From Limnephilus marmoratus (lineage: Eukaryota; Arthropoda; Insecta; Trichoptera; Limnephilidae): a stretch of DNA of 64,000 nt. Positions 41,218-52,445 of this stretch are shown in pieces. Under the pieces are notes generated by a model, which had not been told where the DNA came from, made no database searches, and was given only the letters and a program-made list of their open reading frames with translations. Where the stretch lies: positions 52,808,727 to 52,872,726 of the forward strand of contig OU862917.1 of assembly GCA_917880885.1 (NCBI GenBank). The letters run 5' to 3'. Within the stretch, counting starts at the first letter, position 1. The number at the start of each line of letters is the position of its first letter. A program made the translations under genes and the position numbers.

Positions 41218-41367
41218 GGTAACGTACCCATACTACGTGACCTATTCGGGGAGGGTCTTCAAAATACCACGCTTAGTACAAATGAGCGGCGGGGGGGCTT
41301 AGGTTTTTGGTCACCGGGGGGAGTTAAAAAGTGCAAAAAGTTGGTCACGTAGTATGGGTACGTTCCC
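41218..41367. mobile_element. C-tract MITE (P3)
   Basis: GGTAACGTACCCATACTACG (left, one change) and GTAGTATGGGTACGTTCCC (right) bound 150 bp; TAA at 41215-41217 and TAT at 41368-41370. Internal match to P2 (GTCTTCAAAATACCACGC, GCGGCGGGGGGG). Older copy. Confidence 0.8.
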
Positions 41368-41416
41368 TATGGGGATATCGTTTGTTAAATAAATAATAAA
41401 GGGAATTCCGTCATCA

Positions 41417-41660
41417 TTAGCAGGGGTGCCCGGGTTCATGGGGTGAGGTTTGTCTAGGTCTTGGAGGCGGATGACCAAGACACACTGAACCCCAGATTCC
41501 TACCCACCCCTTAAACCCTTTTCCTTCTCAGAACTCTCCTCTCCTTCCTTTCCTTAAAAAAACCCTCCACACAGCATCCCCAAAGATGACATAGGCCCTG
41601 AGGGAAATTGTTTTCCTCAGGGCCTCCTGTGTGGAGCTCACGTAAAAAAAAAAAAATTAT
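41417..41660 (+). mobile_element. SINE family S2 (copy d) with intact LINE-like tail
   Basis: TTAGCAGGGGTGCCCGGGTT through the CT-rich run to CCTCCACACAGCATCCCCAA, GATGACATAGGCCCTGAGG, GAAATTGTTTTCCTCAGGGC, CTCCTGTGTGGAGCTCACG and an A run. The tail folds into GGCCCTGAGG/CCTCAGGGCC nested in CTCCACACAG/CTGTGTGGAG. Nearly identical to the LINE L3 3' end; very similar to copy c across 200 bp, so this subfamily is fairly young. Confidence 0.8.
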
Positions 41661-41884
41661 TTCCTGTAAAACACGATCATCACAGAACACATCTGTTGAT
41701 TTTTGTAAACACTTTTCTGTAAAAAATTGTTAAGGTTAAAACTCACCTTTTCGGACAGTCGTAACCATAAACTCAAAAATCTTTCACCTTCATATTCAAT
41801 GCCCGCGACACTGTAAATAACGAATTTGCAAAATGACGAAAAATATCGTTTACGTAAGCGTTTGTAAAAGTCATTTCATGAACA

Positions 41885-42266
41885 TTCTCCAGCACTAAAG
41901 AGTCCTAAATTCCGCAGTCTTTCAAAATAAATATCAACTCTACTTTTGCCACTAATCTTCTCATAAATGTAATACTAATAGTAATGGGGGTAGCAAATGT
42001 AAAATCGTGCAATGTCCAGTGTTTTAAATATAATGTCCTCCGCTTGCAAAGCCGTATCTTCTCTAAGCACAAACTTTCTAATTAAAGTGTGTTTATCGGA
42101 AGTGACCTGCCAGGTAAGTACTCGTACGTTTTTGTATCCATTTGTAAATAGTAAAATTAGGTAGAACCTAAGAATTCTTAATAAATTGTACTTACAGCGC
42201 TCTTGAGGTGGTTTTTCACAAAAACGGCGCTCTACAAATTTTCCAATTAGTATTATAATAAAGGTG
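41885..42266 (+). repeat. Retroelement 3' end with stem-loop tail (copy i)
   Basis: Partner of 40040-40371 with the same ordered blocks, plus a 40-bp insertion near 41998-42040. Ends TACAGCGCTCTTGAGGTGG, TTTTCACAAAAACGGCGCTC and ATT-rich sequence. Confidence 0.6.
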
Positions 42267-42529
42267 CTGCGCGTACATATACAGCAAGTAGATTCCCAAG
42301 GTTTTGCAAGTCTGTCGTTCTTTCGTGTTGGCGCCACTTGTCCCTCAGGCTAATTTGTTGCTTTTGGGAACAGCTCGTATAGGTCTCGTAGAAATCGTTG
42401 TCTCCGTTTCAGTCATGGTGAGAAATGATCTGAATATGATGATGCTGGAAAGAGAAGCCACCACGCTTTTTATGCAAATCTAAAAATAACAGAGAAATTA
42501 AAATGTACACCTCTATGGCCTCTATTTAC

Positions 42530-42598
42530 AGCGCCCTTGAGGTGATTTTCACAAAAACGGCGTTCTACAAATTATCTAATTATTATTATTATTATGAA
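42530..42598 (+). repeat. LINE-type 3' stem-loop tail with (ATT)n (copy j)
   Basis: ACAGCGCCCTTGAGGTGATT, TTCACAAAAACGGCGTTCTA, then CAAATTATCTA and (ATT)6. No upstream similarity to the other copies was found, so it seems to be an orphan tail. Confidence 0.65.
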
Positions 42599-42599
42599 A

Positions 42600-45500
42600 C
42601 CAAAGTTTCTGATCTTAATTTAAAAAAAAAAAGTGATATTTTAATTAATTATTTGTACATGAAACGACAAAAAAAATTTACAAGAGAAAGTACTTATCTA
42701 TTTTATATTTTTAATTTTACATTAACATACGTCGTAATATTTTTATTGTAATATCAATTATATAACCACTAACCTACAGATGCTTAAAGTGCATGGCATA
42801 ATAGGAATGCACGGCACCGCACACATGGTAAGATGATTGACAATGTCACGCCTAATGGTAAACTTGGCGTATGCAAATGACATGCTACAGGATTATGAAC
42901 ATCAAAAATGTAAATAAAAAACTAGGTGCATACTGCTAGCTGCTATACTTCGGAGTAGGTACCATAACTAAGCCCAGTGCACTAATGAGATACTACAAGG
43001 AAGTATGAAATATATATATTATTATTATTTGATCTTCAGACAATGCTGGTAAATGTGTAATGAAGAAAATAAAATAAGAAATAATCCGTTCTTGGTTGTA
43101 CAGGATTGGAATCACTCATCCTTCCTCCTTTTCACCGTGCATTTTATAAACTATTAAGATGCAGTCACGCGCGAGCGAAAAAGCACCCACGAGTATCTTT
43201 TTGCTAGTTGTCTACTAGCAAATCTGCGCCCCAAAATGTAACAATTCTTTTTCTTTTTTTTCTCACTCACGACCGGTTTTCATTATACATTTTTTATTTG
43301 AATAGAATTGTTAGGATTCCTGCCCGAGAGTAACTTCTTGACGAACGTAAATGTGTATCTCTAAAGAGGTGTTTAAGAAGCAAGTGAAATACGGACCCTT
43401 CATGAGATGATAACTTAGTTTTGTAGTAAGCGAATAGCGCAGAAAAAATGCAGTGCAGCTCTCACATCACTCTCGATAAGCTGTATAAATAGCACTAGTT
43501 CATCAATCGGAACAAAGAGACAAAAAAATTACCTGCGGCGCGTATAAAATCTTTTTAAATTTTCAAAAAAATAATAACATGTCTCAACATGTTTCTTTAA
43601 TTCTCCCTCCTGTTGTCCTATAACAAGCGGTGTAAGGATTAAGCGCTAAGAGCATAATACCCCTATGGTAAGCAGTTTAAGTATAGTCTTGCGAGTTCGG
43701 GAGAAAAGGATTGCAACTTCCTCGAGCCCTGCTCCGAAGGTCTTGGGAGTACATTACAGGCGAGAAAGATGCATATCTGATCACAACACAAGTAGCCTGT
43801 AAACTAGGCTTCTCAAACTTGGTGCTTACCTACTTGTTTTTTAAAATGTATTTAATTTTATTAGGAACCCTTACATGTTAATAACATTGCACGTATTAAA
43901 AAATTACAAAAATTAAAGTTTTAAAAACAAAAAACTAGGGTTCAACTAATGTACAAATAAATAAAAAAAACAATAATTATGAACATTTTTAAAAACTTAT
44001 TATTATTTGTATAATTAAACAGATAGGTGCAAGAAAAACAAAATAAACATATATAAAAGATATATAAGCAAAATACAACCAGTGTGCTAGTTTTGTGGGT
44101 AGCAGTTAAATAAACTAGGAAAGTAAAAAAAAAATTTGAAAAACTGAAAAACATCAGATGTAAAGACAAAAAATAAATATGTTTTATGAAATTTCAATTA
44201 CAAAAAAATATACTAGCATTACTGTAATAGTTTTTAAATAATGATGAATTTAAGTTACATATTTAGTAATGATTAAAGAGTTTGAATTATTATGGCTCTA
44301 TGAAAAAATTGTACGATACTAATATACGACAATATTCAGCATTAATACATTTTTTATTATAATGATTCTTAATGATAGAGTTCTCAATAAGAAATTCTTA
44401 ATATGGGTTTATCAATTAACAGTTTTAACAAATATTATTTACGAATGGTAGGTACATCATATTTGTTTGTGCTGCCAGGACTTTTTTTTACAAACATTTA
44501 ATATTACATAAATTTATTACGAAACAATATTTATTCAAACAGTTTAAAAAAAAATTACATAACACAAATAAAAACAGTTATTACGCAAAAAAAAAACAGA
44601 AAGTATAAAATATGTATGTATACAGAGTGTATCTTCTTATCAGCATGTATCGAAATAATTTAACCAGCCAGCAATTCCCGAGTACATTTGGAGGTTGAAA
44701 AGTATTTTTTTTAGTAAAAAATGTAAAAAAATATATACGCCATGCGAGACATTTTGCGGTGACATTTTTTTCGAATAATAATAGAATATATATATATTTC
44801 GAACATACATCGCAACTCGGTACAACCTAGCTCTCGTGTGATACGCATTCTGTCTCATTCCAACAGCGCGTGTCGTTTCATCCGTGCGACCGTGTAGAAG
44901 TTTGATCAGTGACTAAGTGTGATCGATTCTTTGGTGTTGTTACAATTGAATAAAATATATATCATCGGAGAGAAAAATGACACCTACAATTTTTACTCCA
45001 AATATTCTCGGAATCGCCGGATAAAATCTGTCGGGGAAAAGTTTAAGAAACATCGGGGTGGGCTCGATTCAGGGAAAAGCAGATGGCGGTCAACAAAAAA
45101 ATAAGCACCCGATGTCCTTATCAGGCCACACTATTCCCTCGGGACCGGGATTACTGCTTCGGCTTACGGACCAGAGATGTCGACTCATAACTTCAATTTA
45201 ATTATAAAAGGGTTTGAGATTCGAGGTGTCTGGTTCGAATGCAACATACAAAAAAGATTAAGGGTTGTTAATCTTCATCAGAATGTGACTGAAAATTATC
45301 GAGGTCTATTCATTGTAGTAAGCCTGATTTTAATTTAAGATTGGATACGTGTTGGCATCGATCACAGTTATATTTAAGACCCACCCAATCCCACTTCCCC
45401 ACCCCAACAGAATTTTGATACTGCTTGAAATTTTGGATACTTGACGTTCACAATATTCAGCTAAATAAAAATTAAGTCTCAACACAGATAACATCATTTA

Positions 45501-45850
45501 TTTATTGTACATTTGATATAGAAAATTACATAGTATATATAAACATGGATAGTAATTGGATATAATATATTACGCACAATGTTATATCTCGTAGGCGTGA
45601 AGGCCCAGTCAACATTAGTTTCTAACCAAGCAGTGCCTGTTCTAAGAAACTAATCATGACTTCAATTGTTGTTTTTAGTTACGTAATATCAAATTTTGAA
45701 GATTTTTAATTGCAGTATATTAATTTTTTTATTGGTAACAGACTAAAGGTGATAGAAGAAAAAAGTATGTAAAAAAAAAATAAAAAGTTTGAGAGAAAAT
45801 AAATAAAAAGCGAAGATACATCTAGGCCTCAGAGTAAAAATATCTAGGCA
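42600..45850. other. AT-rich stretch with no recognisable feature
   Basis: More than 3 kb of very AT-rich sequence with poly(A)/(T) runs, (TA)n at 43010 and 44780, and only random-looking ORFs (longest 75 codons). No terminal repeats, no repeat partner, no coding signature on either strand that I can defend. Confidence 0.5.
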
Positions 45851-45859
45851 CCTAGGCAC

Positions 45860-46162
45860 CAGTGGCGGTCCGTGAGTTTTCAGTGAGCTAGAGCTCTAAA
45901 ATTAAAAAAATATGACGTTATTCACGTTGTTGTAGCTGAAGATGAATTTTATTTTCATTCAAAATTTAAACTTTTTGTATGAAGATCTTCCAGTATGTAG
46001 ATGCGACGCATCCCTTGACTTAAAGCATCCTGAAGATCTTCATACAAAAAGTTAAAATTTTAAATGAAAATAAAATTCATTTTCAGCTACAACAACGTGA
46101 ATAACGTCATATTTTTTAATCTTAGAGCTCTAGCTCACTGAAAACTCACGGACCGCCACTGC
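45860..46162. mobile_element. Foldback hAT MITE with 8-bp TSD (H3)
   Basis: The 303-bp element is almost entirely one inverted repeat: CAGTGGCGGTCCGTGAGTTT at the left mirrors the right end, and the arms run about 120 bp to a loop near 45995-46025. Exact 8-bp duplication CTAGGCAC at 45852-45859 and 46163-46170. hAT ends. No ORF. Confidence 0.9.
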
Positions 46163-46170
46163 TAGGCACC

Positions 46171-47000
46171 AGGCATAAATTATCAGACGACATTTTTTAA
46201 TAATATTTCCGAATCTTGCCTAAATCTCATAATCATTTTGATATTTTTGGACCGAAGGATGACAATTCACACAGTTTCAGTTATGAAGGGATTTTATCAT
46301 AAAAAGTACGAAAATACTTTTTGATATGTGTCACTGACTTGCTTGTTGGATCAGAAAGGTCTTTTCTGATCTTACTTCTAAGGTGATGTTGGTGTAACGT
46401 ACATTATTATATTTTTTATATATCACCGTCGAGCAGTATATTAAATTCCTTGAATAAAGCATCGCTCGAGTATCTGAAAGGTTTATTTATATTAACAAGT
46501 AAAATAGTTTTCTGTGCCTTCAATAGTATTACAATCATCAAATAATAAATAAATAAAATAAAATAAAAACATCCCCAACAAACGAGCATTTGGAATAAAA
46601 CAGGATAGGCAAAGATGTTCACAAATTTTCAGAACTCGTTTGGGTTTTATGTTTTAACTACAGCTATGTCACCTTATGCCTTATACCAGCCCAAAGCAAC
46701 AAGATATCAAATCCTGCACCTTTCCTTTAATGATTGTATATAGGGGCATTCAAAATTGAACAGCCTTCGTTTCATTCACCCTTATCAACAAAATCCCGAT
46801 GATTGGTACTTCGATCCCAAATATAAAAACATCTGCCCTCTTGTTGGGATATTTTTTTTACCGAGAGTTTTAATCATGTGCGATCGAGTGTTCCAAATGA
46901 ATTGATTCGGACAGTTCAAATTAAATTTGCAGTAAAAACAAGACGAGCTAGCTCTGGGCTCATGAAATTTGTCAAGAATTAAAAATGTATGGAATTTTAT
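46171..47000. other. No recognisable feature
   Basis: AT-rich sequence; minus ORFs at 46416-46622 and 46785-47030 show no motif. Confidence 0.4.
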
Positions 47001-47003
47001 TTT

Positions 47004-47755
47004 TTTAACATTAACTTCACACAATGTCATCTGAGATGCTGTGTGGAGGTTCTTTTTGAGGAGATGAAGGTCTTGAGAGACCCGTGTTTTGGGAAGGAGG
47101 AAACACAGAGGCCGGCAAATCGTTCCACAGCCGAGCTGTTGAACACAAAAACGAGTCGAAGAAGTGACCCGTTCTCATGGGACAAATGTCAACCGTGTAC
47201 AAATGTTGGCATGTTTCCCGTCTATGAACTGGTGCCGAAGGGATCAATGACGCTAATTCCTCGGAGCATCTTCCATTGAAGTACCGGTAGAATAAGGATA
47301 GCATTCCCACCCGACGCCTGTGCTCTATAGATTGAAATCGTTAGGATAGTCAATCAAATGCACCGCCCGTTTCTAAAGAGAGTCGAGGGTTTTTTTCAGG
47401 TATTTTGGGGCTCCAGACCAAATGTGGCTGCCAAATTCAACGGTGGGGCGCACTTGCGACTTGTACAGGGTTAGCCTGTACAGCACGCCCAGTTTTTGAG
47501 AGGCTAACTTAACTCTGGCTTCGATGGAGCCCCCATATCTGAGCTGGTCATTTAGAGTTACACCAAGCATATCAATGGAGGACATGTTCGGAAGATTGCT
47601 TCCGTTGAAGAAGACTAGATTTCCATTTCGATTCCTTTTATACTTAATCACTGTAATCAGCCATGATTGGGTCATTGAAATATTAAATTTATGGACAAGC
47701 GTATGTGATATGTTAATTTTAAATGGGTTTTGTAGGTCCATGAGACACACTAATA
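47004..47755 (-). mobile_element. LINE 3' end, CR1/Jockey-like (copy L4)
   Basis: Minus strand encodes NISMTQSWLIT, VFFNGSNLPNMSSIDMLGVT, LNDQLRYGGSIEARVKLASQ, KLGVLYRLTLYKSQVRPTVE, then in another frame MGMLSLFYRYFNGRCSEELA. It retains the LNDQLRYGGSIEARVKLASQ segment deleted in L3. The 3' UTR hairpin is largely lost (ends at GATGACATTGTGTGAAGTTA). Frameshifts near 47370 and 47310. Confidence 0.8.
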
Positions 47756-48226
47756 TTTTTTATTCGTGATAAGCAGGTCAATAAAACTTCCGACTTCCGC
47801 GACCTACCATATAATCAGTGTTTACCTATTGCATCTGATCGATTATTTATTGTTCGGAGCGCGAGTGAACGTGACTGCATCAGAACGCAAACATAACACC
47901 TGAAAATTAATGCAATATCCCCACGTGCAAACGTGGGTCGTATGGCACGAACTCGCTAATGATAATGCAGGGACGTGATGCACATTCGCACGTAAATAAA
48001 TTATTATCATTGCTAAGATTGAGATGATAATCAACGTCATAATAATAAGTATTAAGACCCGTACGTGTAAGGAATATGCTTATTTTAATAGTATTTTAAA
48101 CACATATAGGGATATGTGCTAATGACTGCTGATTAAGAGATAATTCATTAATGTAATGCTAGGTTCTAAATAATAAACAAGCCCAGATACTCGCATGTTC
48201 ACTGGTAAAGGCAAAAGGGCATAAAG
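47756..48226. other. No recognisable feature
   Basis: Mixed-composition spacer before the hAT element; nothing identified. Confidence 0.4.
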
Positions 48227-48234
48227 TTTGAGAG

Positions 48235-49511
48235 CTGTGGCGGTTTTCTCTAAAGTGCGTTTGTGCGCTGAACCCCCATTAAAAATATGATAAAATAAAA
48301 GAAACTTGTTTTATAATAATATATACATATAAAATCAATATAAAACAAGTTTGTAATCATTATAAAACGAGTTCATAATCACATTATAAATAGGGCTCCT
48401 TTAAAATCCGCATTTAAAACTCGCGCCACCGCGTCCAAATCGGTACCTATTTCCTTTTTGTGTGTAATGTGTTCCGCACAAAATTTCTATAGAAAAATAT
48501 CCTGGCCCGTACAGATCCCTCTGACGGTGATTTGGACGAAATTATGCATTCCATTACCAAATTCATTCACGCTTGGTGCACCGATCACGAGTCATGTGAT
48601 ACCACGTGATCTCCGATCTTTCACGAGTAGTACCGACCGAGTTCGTCGCAGAATGACCATTGCCTTTGCACCGGATAAAGCTATACTTGAAATCCGATTT
48701 AGATTAATCTTTACTACGAGTTGGTTTACATTATGAACAACAAAAATATGCTACGGATAAATTGAACCTTTTACTACCCTTTGTATGGAATGGAATTACA
48801 ATAAAATTATTATTTACGTAACAAAAAATATAAGCGTAAACTACTAAAGAAATGTTTTTTCATGACTTAAGTAACTATGAAGTAATATGAGAAACAATTT
48901 TAAAAAATTACCCCTTTATGGCTAAGACTATTTTTGACCTTTTTATGATCTAACTTTTTTTCATTCTTATAAAATTATGCACAAAATAAATAAAAACCAC
49001 TTTGGCGCGTACTTGCCTCGTGCAAAAAAGACGCTCGATTTTAAATTTTAAAGGCGTGAGAACCAAAATATTTCTTACGTTTATATTCCTCCTTTTTATA
49101 TTAATTTCGGCAAAAGTCGCATTGCTAAGTCGCTAGTTGTGTAATTTTGTGTTGAACTTACTTCAGTATTGTTTTGGATATCAAATTGAAAACGATTGCG
49201 TTTATAGGTTGTCGCTAATTTTTTGTCATATTTTTTTTTTAAATCGCTGAATACAGTGTTGTGTAAATAAAAAAATAAAGCTAATAATATAAATGAAAAA
49301 AGCTTGGAAATTAAAAATAATAGGCCTCCGCGTCCACTTATACGAGTATATTCTACGTAATTATTCTTATTGTAAAAACAATAATAATTAGCACAGTGCA
49401 TTGCTGTAAAAAACATTAAACAATTTAATTCCTCTAAATGTAAATTTTGATTAGATATATCTTCTCTTGAATTTCTAAACCCCCTGTTAAAAATACCACG
49501 AACCGCCACTG
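48235..49511. mobile_element. hAT-type element with 8-bp TSD (H4)
   Basis: Left end CTGTGGCGGTTTTCTC and right end AACCGCCACTG bound 1277 bp with the exact duplication TTTGAGAG (48227-48234 and 49512-49519). A 137-codon minus ORF (49096-49509) starts inside the right end (MAVRGIFNRGF) and is hydrophobic and Asn/Lys-rich; it lacks hAT transposase motifs. A diverged copy of 48705-49010 is at 2757-3085. Confidence 0.85.
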
Positions 49512-49575
49512 TTTGAGAGGATTTTTATTAGATATGATTTGAGCTTTTTACCGCCAAAAATATGATCGTGATTTT

Positions 49576-49695
49576 TTTATGGGGTATTATGTCTTGTTTG
49601 TCAATTACACATCTGCCCTGATGATGGACACTTCAATGCTGTCCGATACGTTGGATAAAGAACTACACGACATTATATCCCAAAATAAATCTAGA
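49576..49695 (+). mobile_element. Hammerhead element, family F (F3)
   Basis: TACACATCTGCC, CTGATGA (49618-49624), T, GGACA..TGTCC helix II, GATAC in place of GAAAC (49644-49648), GTTGG and a tail CATTATATCCC. The core A to T change should abolish cleavage. The left edge (TATGGGGTATTATGTCTTG) is an inverted piece of the family tail, so this too is a partial palindrome. Target duplication not identified. Confidence 0.65.
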
Positions 49696-49869
49696 TTCCC
49701 TTTAATTTTTAATTTAAATTTTTTGGAAAAATATTGTTGGGCTTGTAAATTTAGGGCTTGTCAAAATCCTAATTCTACATTTGAATAATAATTTTCCATT
49801 CTATGGAATTGAGAGTACCTATGAGAACGTCGTTTAAAATAAATAATTGTAAAAACCGCCCAAGAATGC

Positions 49870-49990
49870 TATCCCCAATTGGCAGAAGAAAGTGGGGAAA
49901 AAATATAACAAATATAATAAATATTCCCCACTTTCTTCATCCCAAGGCAGAAGTGGGGAAAGGAAGGAAATGGGGTTGAGGAAGGTTGAG
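49870..49990 (-). repeat. Rearranged SINE S1 fragment (copy k)
   Basis: TATCCCCAATTGGCAGAAG and AGTGGGGAAAGGAAGGAAAT, GAGGAAGGTTGAGAAGTA match the complement of the S1 3' half, with an inserted CCCCACTTTCTTC inverted piece. Low certainty on structure. Confidence 0.4.
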
Positions 49991-50610
49991 AAGTAGACTA
50001 ACTAACTATCTCGCCGTTTCCCAGCAGGGGTAGGCAGAGAGGACGGACCGCCAAACAATTCGGTTTTGGCACACACTCTTTGCCTCACTCACATTCATAC
50101 ATCGTCTCATACATACTCTTCTATTATTTTGACTTTTGACATGACCCATCTCAAGTATCTGATTCACTTGAACGTGCCATGTCTTCCTCAGGTGTCCCCG
50201 ACTTCTTCTACCATTCACATTTGCGTCATATATTCTTTTGTCACTTCTTTCTTCGTTCATTCGCTCTACGTGCCCAAACCATCTGAGGGTCCCTTTCTTA
50301 ATCTCACTCATTATGCTTACATCAGCCTTACATTCTTTGCTGATATCCACATTTCTTACACGATCATACATGGTTTAAACACACACACTTCTCAGGAAAC
50401 TCATTTCAACAGCATTCAGTTTACTTTCATCCTTCCTCTGCCAGTTCCTTGCCTCACTGCCATAACCAGGGTAGGTACCAGGACTCCATTGTGGACTGCT
50501 AGCTTCACTTCTTTTGGCAGTTTTTGTTTTGTTTGATAGTTTTTTTTTATTAGCGCCAACGGCATTCAGTCCTTCATTAATGGAATTATCGGCATTTACC
50601 CTTCTTAAAG
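49990..50610 (-). mobile_element. RTE-like LINE 3' end (R2)
   Basis: Minus strand encodes LNAVGANKK, GVLVPTL, the region RNVDISKECKADVSIMSEIK, GTLRWFGHVERMNEERSDKR, NGRRSRGHLRKTW, VNQILEMGHVKSQNNRR and ends YPCWETAR near 50006, followed by the tail GATAGTTAGTTAGT (complement of 49993-50005). It retains the 7 nt missing from R1 (HVQVNQ). Truncated at the same general region as R1. Confidence 0.8.
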
Positions 50611-50617
50611 TACGTAC

Positions 50618-50702
50618 CTAGTTATTCAGATTAGGTCACCAAACATGTTTAAAGCCATTTCATCAGGGCGATATTGAGAGTATACCTACCACTCATACTT
50701 TA
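50618..50702 (-). repeat. SINE S1 central fragment (copy i)
   Basis: TTATTCAGATTAGGTCACCA, GTTTAAAGCCATTTCA and AGGGCGATATTGAGAGTATA match the complement of the S1 body. Head and tail are missing. Confidence 0.6.
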
Positions 50703-50819
50703 AATAAAAATGCGTGCATCGGTCTCATATAACATAACTTCATTGATAGCCCGTACTCTACAAAATATTAATTTCAGAAGTCCATTATGAGTTACTCGAT
50801 CTCCAGACACCTTTTATAT

Positions 50820-51202
50820 CAGGTGTCTGGAGATTTTTTTTATTATTTTTGGAGATCAGGTTTTTTATTTCTCTTGGGATGCTATGATTTATATGTACCA
50901 GACCACTACAGCCGAAGTCGGCATCATGACTTATTTAAAGTACCGAACGGCAGAACAGACGTCTTGGCAAAGCATAGCATGACGAGGGGAGTGGTGCTGT
51001 TAAATGAAATTGCAAACCATTTGGATGTAAGTGACTGTTCTTTATATGCCTTAAAAATATTATTGAAGAGTCACTTGCCTAAATGCTGATAGGGTAACTA
51101 AATTGTACTGTAATTGAAATTATTCTGTTGTACAATAATAATAAAAAATAAAAAAATAATAATAAAAAATAAAATATAAAATAAAAATAAAATAAAATAA
51201 AA
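50820..51202 (+). mobile_element. LINE 3' end nested in the Jockey copy
   Basis: Encodes GYDLYVPDHYSRSRHHDLFK, VPNGRTDVLAKHSMTRGVVL, LNEIANHLDVSDCSLYALK, the Arg/His-rich C-terminus of a different LINE, stop at 51089, then a UTR and an (AATAAAATA)n tail of 70 bp. The insert begins with AGGTGTCTGGAGAT, an exact inverted copy of ATCTCCAGACACCT just upstream. Confidence 0.7.
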
Positions 51203-51675
51203 TATCCCTAAGAGCAAGACAAATTATCTTGAAAATGTATTTGTAAGAAGAAGCTGTAGCACATTTAACAGATTATGCCCAAATATCGATGTGTTTAATA
51301 CAAACCTTGATAAATTCACAGCATGCATAAAAAAATAACACTATTGAATGCCACATGTTTAACTAATAACCTAATATTTCATTGATTTCTGTATTTCTCT
51401 TTTTTTTATTTTTAGTATCACCACATTTTCTCTCCTACTTTTAGCAGTTCGAATTCAAATAAAAATCACTTCCTGAAATAAATTATTGATAACCATCAAA
51501 ATTTAAATGAACACCCTTAAAAATTTCAGTTAATTACTTTTTGTAGATTTAAGTAAGAAGATAGATATACACTTTATCAGAGTTGTTCATATCAGGTATA
51601 GGTATTGTGAATTTTTGTATTATTGTTCTAAATTTCAATTTGTCGTTATTTTATTGGTCTATGACATACATATTA

Positions 51676-52358
51676 AAGGGCAAATCGGAAGTAGACCCTC
51701 AACCTGCTATAGCATCTGCTTCAACGGCATCCTCTGTTCCAGATCCATCGGTAGGGACTCAAACTACCGAAATTGGTCCCAAAGCCTCGACCTCTTCCTC
51801 CTATGTTAACCGCTCTACCACCGGGCACACCTCCTCCACCTCCGAGCCGCCAGTCAACAATACCAGCGATTGGAAGAAAGTGACGCATAGGAGTAAGAGA
51901 CGTCCTATTCTACGAGGTACCGCTCAAGAACCTACCGGTCTGGTGGCCGTCAAAAGGCTGAAGTACATTCATGCTTGGCAATTCGACGCCAGCACCTCAA
52001 CCGATGACATTGAAAACAGTACGCTTCATTCCGTATCGGGATCCCGGAATCAAAATTCGCCACATTTATGGATCCAAAGTTATGGCCAAACCATATTTCG
52101 TTCAACGAGTGGTTTTTTCGCAGATACCAACACCAACAAACCATAGCCCTTCACGCACAAGAAAGGAACGGAAAGTAACATCTACTCTATTCGTTTACTA
52201 TCAGAACGTTTGATTGAATTCAACGAGTTTGTAAGGTTTTTGGCGCTACATTCTCACTGTGAAAATGGTACTATTACAATGAATTAGATAAAATATCTGT
52301 AATGTTGTAAATTTTTTGTACACAGATAAATAAAATAAAAATAAAAATAATAAAATAA
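51676..52358 (+). mobile_element. Internally deleted LINE: ORF1 C-terminus, ORF2 start, 3' UTR
   Basis: An ORF to 52146 reads SDWKKVTHRSKRRPILRGTA then RLKYIHAWQFDASTSTDDI, matching the end of the gag-like ORF1 of Jockey-type LINEs (W-K-x-V, then a K/R-rich stretch, RGT, Y-I-H-x-W). A frameshift near 52010 leads to FIPYRDPGIKIRHIYGSK and finally STLFVYYQNV, the ORF2 opening, where it stops at 52213. The RT is deleted and a 3' UTR and (AAATAAAA)n tail follow. The protein would have bound LINE RNA. Confidence 0.7.
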
Positions 52359-52445
52359 ATATTATTATCACTGTCATTTATGAATTTTGTACAGACTGTT
52401 TATAACGCTAATAAATAAAATAAAACAAAAATAAAATATACGTCC

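Larger units (their letters stand above)
50733..52445 (+). mobile_element. Jockey-like LINE 3' end with two inserted retroelements
   Basis: Three collinear pieces match the 3' end of 24677-28178: 50733-50819 (to 27567-27652), 51203-51675 (27648-28095) and 52359-52445 (28100-28165, including the AATAAATAAAATAAAA tail). Between them sit two other retroelements at about 50820-51202 and 51676-52358. So one 5'-truncated Jockey copy was hit twice. Confidence 0.8.

Noticed and set aside
49096..49509. 137-codon minus ORF within hAT element H4 as a transposase remnant.
   Set aside because: It begins in the terminal repeat and has none of the hAT motifs; likely an incidental frame.
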